From an uncultured Oscillospiraceae bacterium (GTDB lineage Bacteria > Bacillota > Clostridia > Oscillospirales > Oscillospiraceae): 33,863 nucleotides of DNA. Where the stretch lies: NCBI GenBank assembly GCA_944385475.1, contig CALWXJ010000053.1, forward strand, positions 1 through 33,863, in the 5' to 3' direction. Each line of letters starts with the position of its first letter. Position 1 is the stretch's first letter. The position numbers and the translations under genes are program-made. A model generated the notes under the pieces. It was not told the DNA's origin, did no database searches, and worked only from the letters and a program-made list of their open reading frames with translations. This document shows, piece by piece, positions 32,162 through 33,863 of the stretch.

Positions 32162-32190
32162 TTTCCCATGGGGAGAGAGGAGGCGGCGCC

Positions 32191-32430
32191 ATGTACCGGA
32201 GACTGCGGGACCTGCGGGAGGACCGGGGGCTGAACCAGACAGCCCTGGCGGGGGTGCTGCACGTGTCCCAGGCCACGTATTCCCGCTATGAGAGCGGGGC
32301 GCTGGACATCCCCAGCACCGCCCTCATTGCCCTGGCCCGGTTTTACCGCACCAGCACCGACTATCTTCTGGGCCTTACCGACGATCCCCTTCCCCCCGCC
32401 GCCTCCAAAACAAAACAGGACGCCCTTTAG
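32191..32430 (+). CDS. Small XRE-family regulator
   Basis: A 79-residue protein that is almost only a Cro/CI-type helix-turn-helix: RLRDLREDRGLNQTALAGVL, then HVSQATYSRYESG and ALIALARFYRTSTDYLLGLT, the usual five-helix pattern. The short tail ends KTKQDAL. The ATG has AGGAGG 7 bases upstream. Two matching 15-bp palindromes precede the gene, fitting autorepression. It sits between two copies of a small protein gene, both on the opposite strand. The stop codon lies inside its own terminator loop. Confidence 0.9.
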   Translation: MYRRLRDLREDRGLNQTALAGVLHVSQATYSRYESGALDIPSTALIALARFYRTSTDYLLGLTDDPLPPAASKTKQDAL

Positions 32431-32445
32431 GCGTCCTGTTTTTTT
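32412..32445 (+). terminator. Terminator overlapping the XRE stop codon
   Basis: The stem ACAGGACGCC/GGCGTCCTGT flanked by A and T runs has a CTTTA loop; the TAG stop lies across the loop and stem. Seven T follow (32439-32445). It lies between the convergent XRE and small-protein genes. Confidence 0.92.
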
Positions 32446-32447
32446 CG

Positions 32448-32618
32448 TCACTGATAGCGGTATTGTTTGCCGGTGTACTCATCCACGCACCGCAGGAACA
32501 TATCCCGGTTATAAAACTCAATGAGCTGGCAGCCCTCTTCCTCATGGAAGGACACCAGACGCCGCCGGGTATCCACCCAAACGCGCCACACCGTTTCCGC
32601 CGTCATCGTTTTCTCCAT
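32448..32618 (-). CDS. Small protein copy B, unknown function
   Basis: A 56-residue protein: METVWRVWVD-type start (here MEKTMTAETVWRVWVD), then RLVSFHEEEGCQLIEF, and a C-terminal FLRCVDEYTGKQYRYQ. No signal peptide or membrane segment. The ATG at 32618 has AAAGGAG 8 bases upstream. It is a paralogue of the broken copy at 31918-32073, sharing the FLRCVDEY and RYQ end. Similar short hypothetical proteins occur, as I recall, in other gut clostridia, sometimes in several copies. No function is known to me; the neighbouring XRE regulator suggests a regulated, perhaps partner, role. Confidence 0.8.
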   Translation of the reverse strand: MEKTMTAETVWRVWVDTRRRLVSFHEEEGCQLIEFYNRDMFLRCVDEYTGKQYRYQ

Positions 32619-32709
32619 GGAAAAGGCTCCTTTCACTGGATCTTTTACCTCTCTTCTCTTAAGACGATCAAGCGGGGGGTTTTGTTTCATATTTTTGAAA
32701 AAAATTTTT

Positions 32710-33387
32710 TTACGACTCCTCCAGGGCCTCCGCCCCGGCGGCCACATCCTCCAAAAACGCCTGCCAGGCCTCCGGATGGTCCACATAGTATTTCGGGCAG
32801 ATCTTGCCGGAGACGTCGTAGTGGCGGATGACGTCCTCCTCCGCCTTTAGATGGAAGGTGCTGCAAAGCCAGGCCGTCAGCTCCACCACCCGCTCATAGG
32901 TGACGGGGGAGAACTCCCCCGTCTCATCGCCATGGCACACCTCGATGGAGATGGTGTCGTCGTTGCGGGAGTTGGAGGCATAGGCCACCTCCGTCAGGGG
33001 GACGCACTGGATCACCTCCCCCTCCAGCCCCACGATGAAGTGGCTGGAGGCGTAGGTCCCCTCCTCCCCAGAGGACAGGGAGGTAAAATAATTGCGGTTG
33101 GCCTGGGCGGAGGTGGCGGGGTTGCCCACATAGTGGATCACCACCCCCCGGATCTTCTTCAGGGGCGTGCCGGGGCGGGACCAGGGGTTGAGGGGCAGCA
33201 GATCCTCCTCCACGTACCCCGGCACCGCCACATCCTCCCCCGGCAGGCCCCGGGGGAGAAGATGCGCCACCAGCGCCGTCACCGCCGCCGCCAGGACCAC
33301 TACTACCGCGGTCTTGCGCAGCCGCCGTCTCCGGCGGCGCACCCGGGGCCGCACCCGGGGACAGGGTTTCGTCGCGCCAGGGCCCAT
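32710..33387 (-). CDS. N-acetylmuramoyl-L-alanine amidase (Amidase_2/PGRP fold), membrane-anchored
   Basis: Predicted zinc enzyme that cuts the bond between the glycan strand and the stem peptide of peptidoglycan. With the start at 33387 it has 225 residues: an arginine-rich cytoplasmic end (RVRRRRRRLRK), one membrane helix (about 26-44) and an extracytoplasmic Amidase_2 domain. Zinc ligands are probably H85 (VIHYVGNP), H188 (IRHYDVSG) and C196 (KICPKYY). YASSHFIVGLEGEVIQCVP is the typical central strand region. The start is uncertain: ATG 33387 lies 4 bases after the upstream stop and lacks a ribosome site, so re-initiation is likely; ATG 33408 is an alternative that overlaps the upstream gene. 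Confidence 0.88.
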   Translation of the reverse strand: MGPGATKPCPRVRPRVRRRRRRLRKTAVVVVLAAAVTALVAHLLPRGLPGEDVAVPGYVEEDLLPLNPWSRPGTPLKKIRGVVIHYVGNPATSAQANRNYFTSLSSGEEGTYASSHFIVGLEGEVIQCVPLTEVAYASNSRNDDTISIEVCHGDETGEFSPVTYERVVELTAWLCSTFHLKAEEDVIRHYDVSGKICPKYYVDHPEAWQAFLEDVAAGAEALEES

Positions 33388-33391
33388 GGTG

Positions 33392-33863
33392 TCAGTATGT
33401 GTATACATAGCTGCTGACGGAGGTGTCCGGGGCGGTCTCCATGGCCATGGTGTCCTGCCAGGCCTCCTCCCGCTGGGCCTCCTCCTGGGCATAGAGGTCC
33501 TCATAGGTGATGAGGTCCTCCTCCGTCACCAGGCCCAGCTCCTGCAGGCACGCCACGGTGCTCACCATGTCCGGCCACACCGCCACGGTGATCCAGTTCC
33601 GGGACTCATAGCTCTCCCCCCGCTCCTCCACGAAATAGGTGAACTGCAGGTCCAGGCCCAGGGCATAGGCCCCGTCGTTGCTCTGGTCAAACCAGTCGTA
33701 GTTGCCCCAGGTGCCCGCCTCCAGGTCCGCGCCGATCGCCGCCAAAAGGGCGGCGCTCTCCCGGCTGCCCAGGTCATAGCCCTCTTCCCGGGCATCTACG
33801 TACAAACTGCCGCCGCTGATGGTGTAAGCGTCGTCGTTTAAGTGCAGGCGCTGCTCCTTCATC
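33392..33863 (-). CDS. Unknown protein, C-terminal part (runs off the window)
   Basis: At least 156 residues, extending past the right edge; the Met near the edge may be internal. The protein is acidic and soluble-looking here, with aromatic-rich stretches (GTWGNYDWFDQSNDGAYALG, then LQFTYFVEERGESYESRNW) and a tail of short charged helices ending VSSYVYTY. I do not recognise a family. Its stop lies 4 bases before the amidase ATG, so the two genes are probably coupled. Confidence 0.7.
   Translation of the reverse strand, partial: MKEQRLHLNDDAYTISGGSLYVDAREEGYDLGSRESAALLAAIGADLEAGTWGNYDWFDQSNDGAYALGLDLQFTYFVEERGESYESRNWITVAVWPDMVSTVACLQELGLVTEEDLITYEDLYAQEEAQREEAWQDTMAMETAPDTSVSSYVYTY

Noticed and set aside
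1-33863. tRNA, rRNA, transposase or integrase genes
   Set aside because: None found on either strand by inspection; the restriction unit has no flanking target duplications that I can see.

Overview
The window reads as chromosomal DNA of a GC-rich, anaerobic, low-redundancy clostridium, most likely an Oscillospiraceae-type gut Firmicute (Flavonifractor/Lawsonibacter/Oscillibacter-like). This is inferred from gene content and signals: pyruvate phosphate dikinase, SepF and DivIVA, a tRNA-Ile T-box leader, strong AGGAGG ribosome sites, sigma-A promoters and no outer-membrane genes. No tRNA, rRNA, insertion sequence or CRISPR array was seen.

Layout. 1-400: 3' end of a ThiT-like thiamine transporter gene. 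445-3259: ppdK with its own promoter and terminator. 3269-5163: a two-gene type II restriction-modification unit (N4-cytosine methyltransferase on +, MjaI-family endonuclease on -, tail to tail). 5237-6719: a MATE exporter. 6816-11944 (- strand): lepA, then a translationally coupled unit of an XRE regulator, an MBOAT acyltransferase and an SGNH protein, headed by a perfect 16-bp inverted repeat. 11980-12861: a HAD phosphatase gene broken by one in-frame stop. 12881-24727 (- strand): one long apparent operon, miaB-mutS-CPBP protease-membrane protein-mutL-miaA-hfq-HlyD-like-yggS-sepF-divIVA, with a promoter upstream of miaB and a terminator after divIVA. 24829-25743: a DUF134/NifX-like fusion with twin palindromes around its promoter. 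25767-27189: RluA-family pseudouridine synthase and lspA. 27301-30802: ileS and a zinc-ribbon protein behind an Ile T-box. 30995-31865: a secreted protein with a duplicated PepSY-like domain. 31918-32618: a small XRE regulator flanked by two homologous ~55-residue proteins, one broken. 32710-33863: a membrane-anchored amidase and a partial unknown gene.

The most interesting system is the restriction-modification unit. The MjaI family is known for CTAG specificity. I found only one CTAG in the whole window by eye, and it overlaps the -35 box of the methyltransferase promoter. This suggests that the enzyme sets its own expression by methylating its promoter. Three other loci (XRE/MBOAT, DUF134/NifX, small XRE) also carry clear palindromic operators over or beside a likely promoter, each next to its own candidate regulator.
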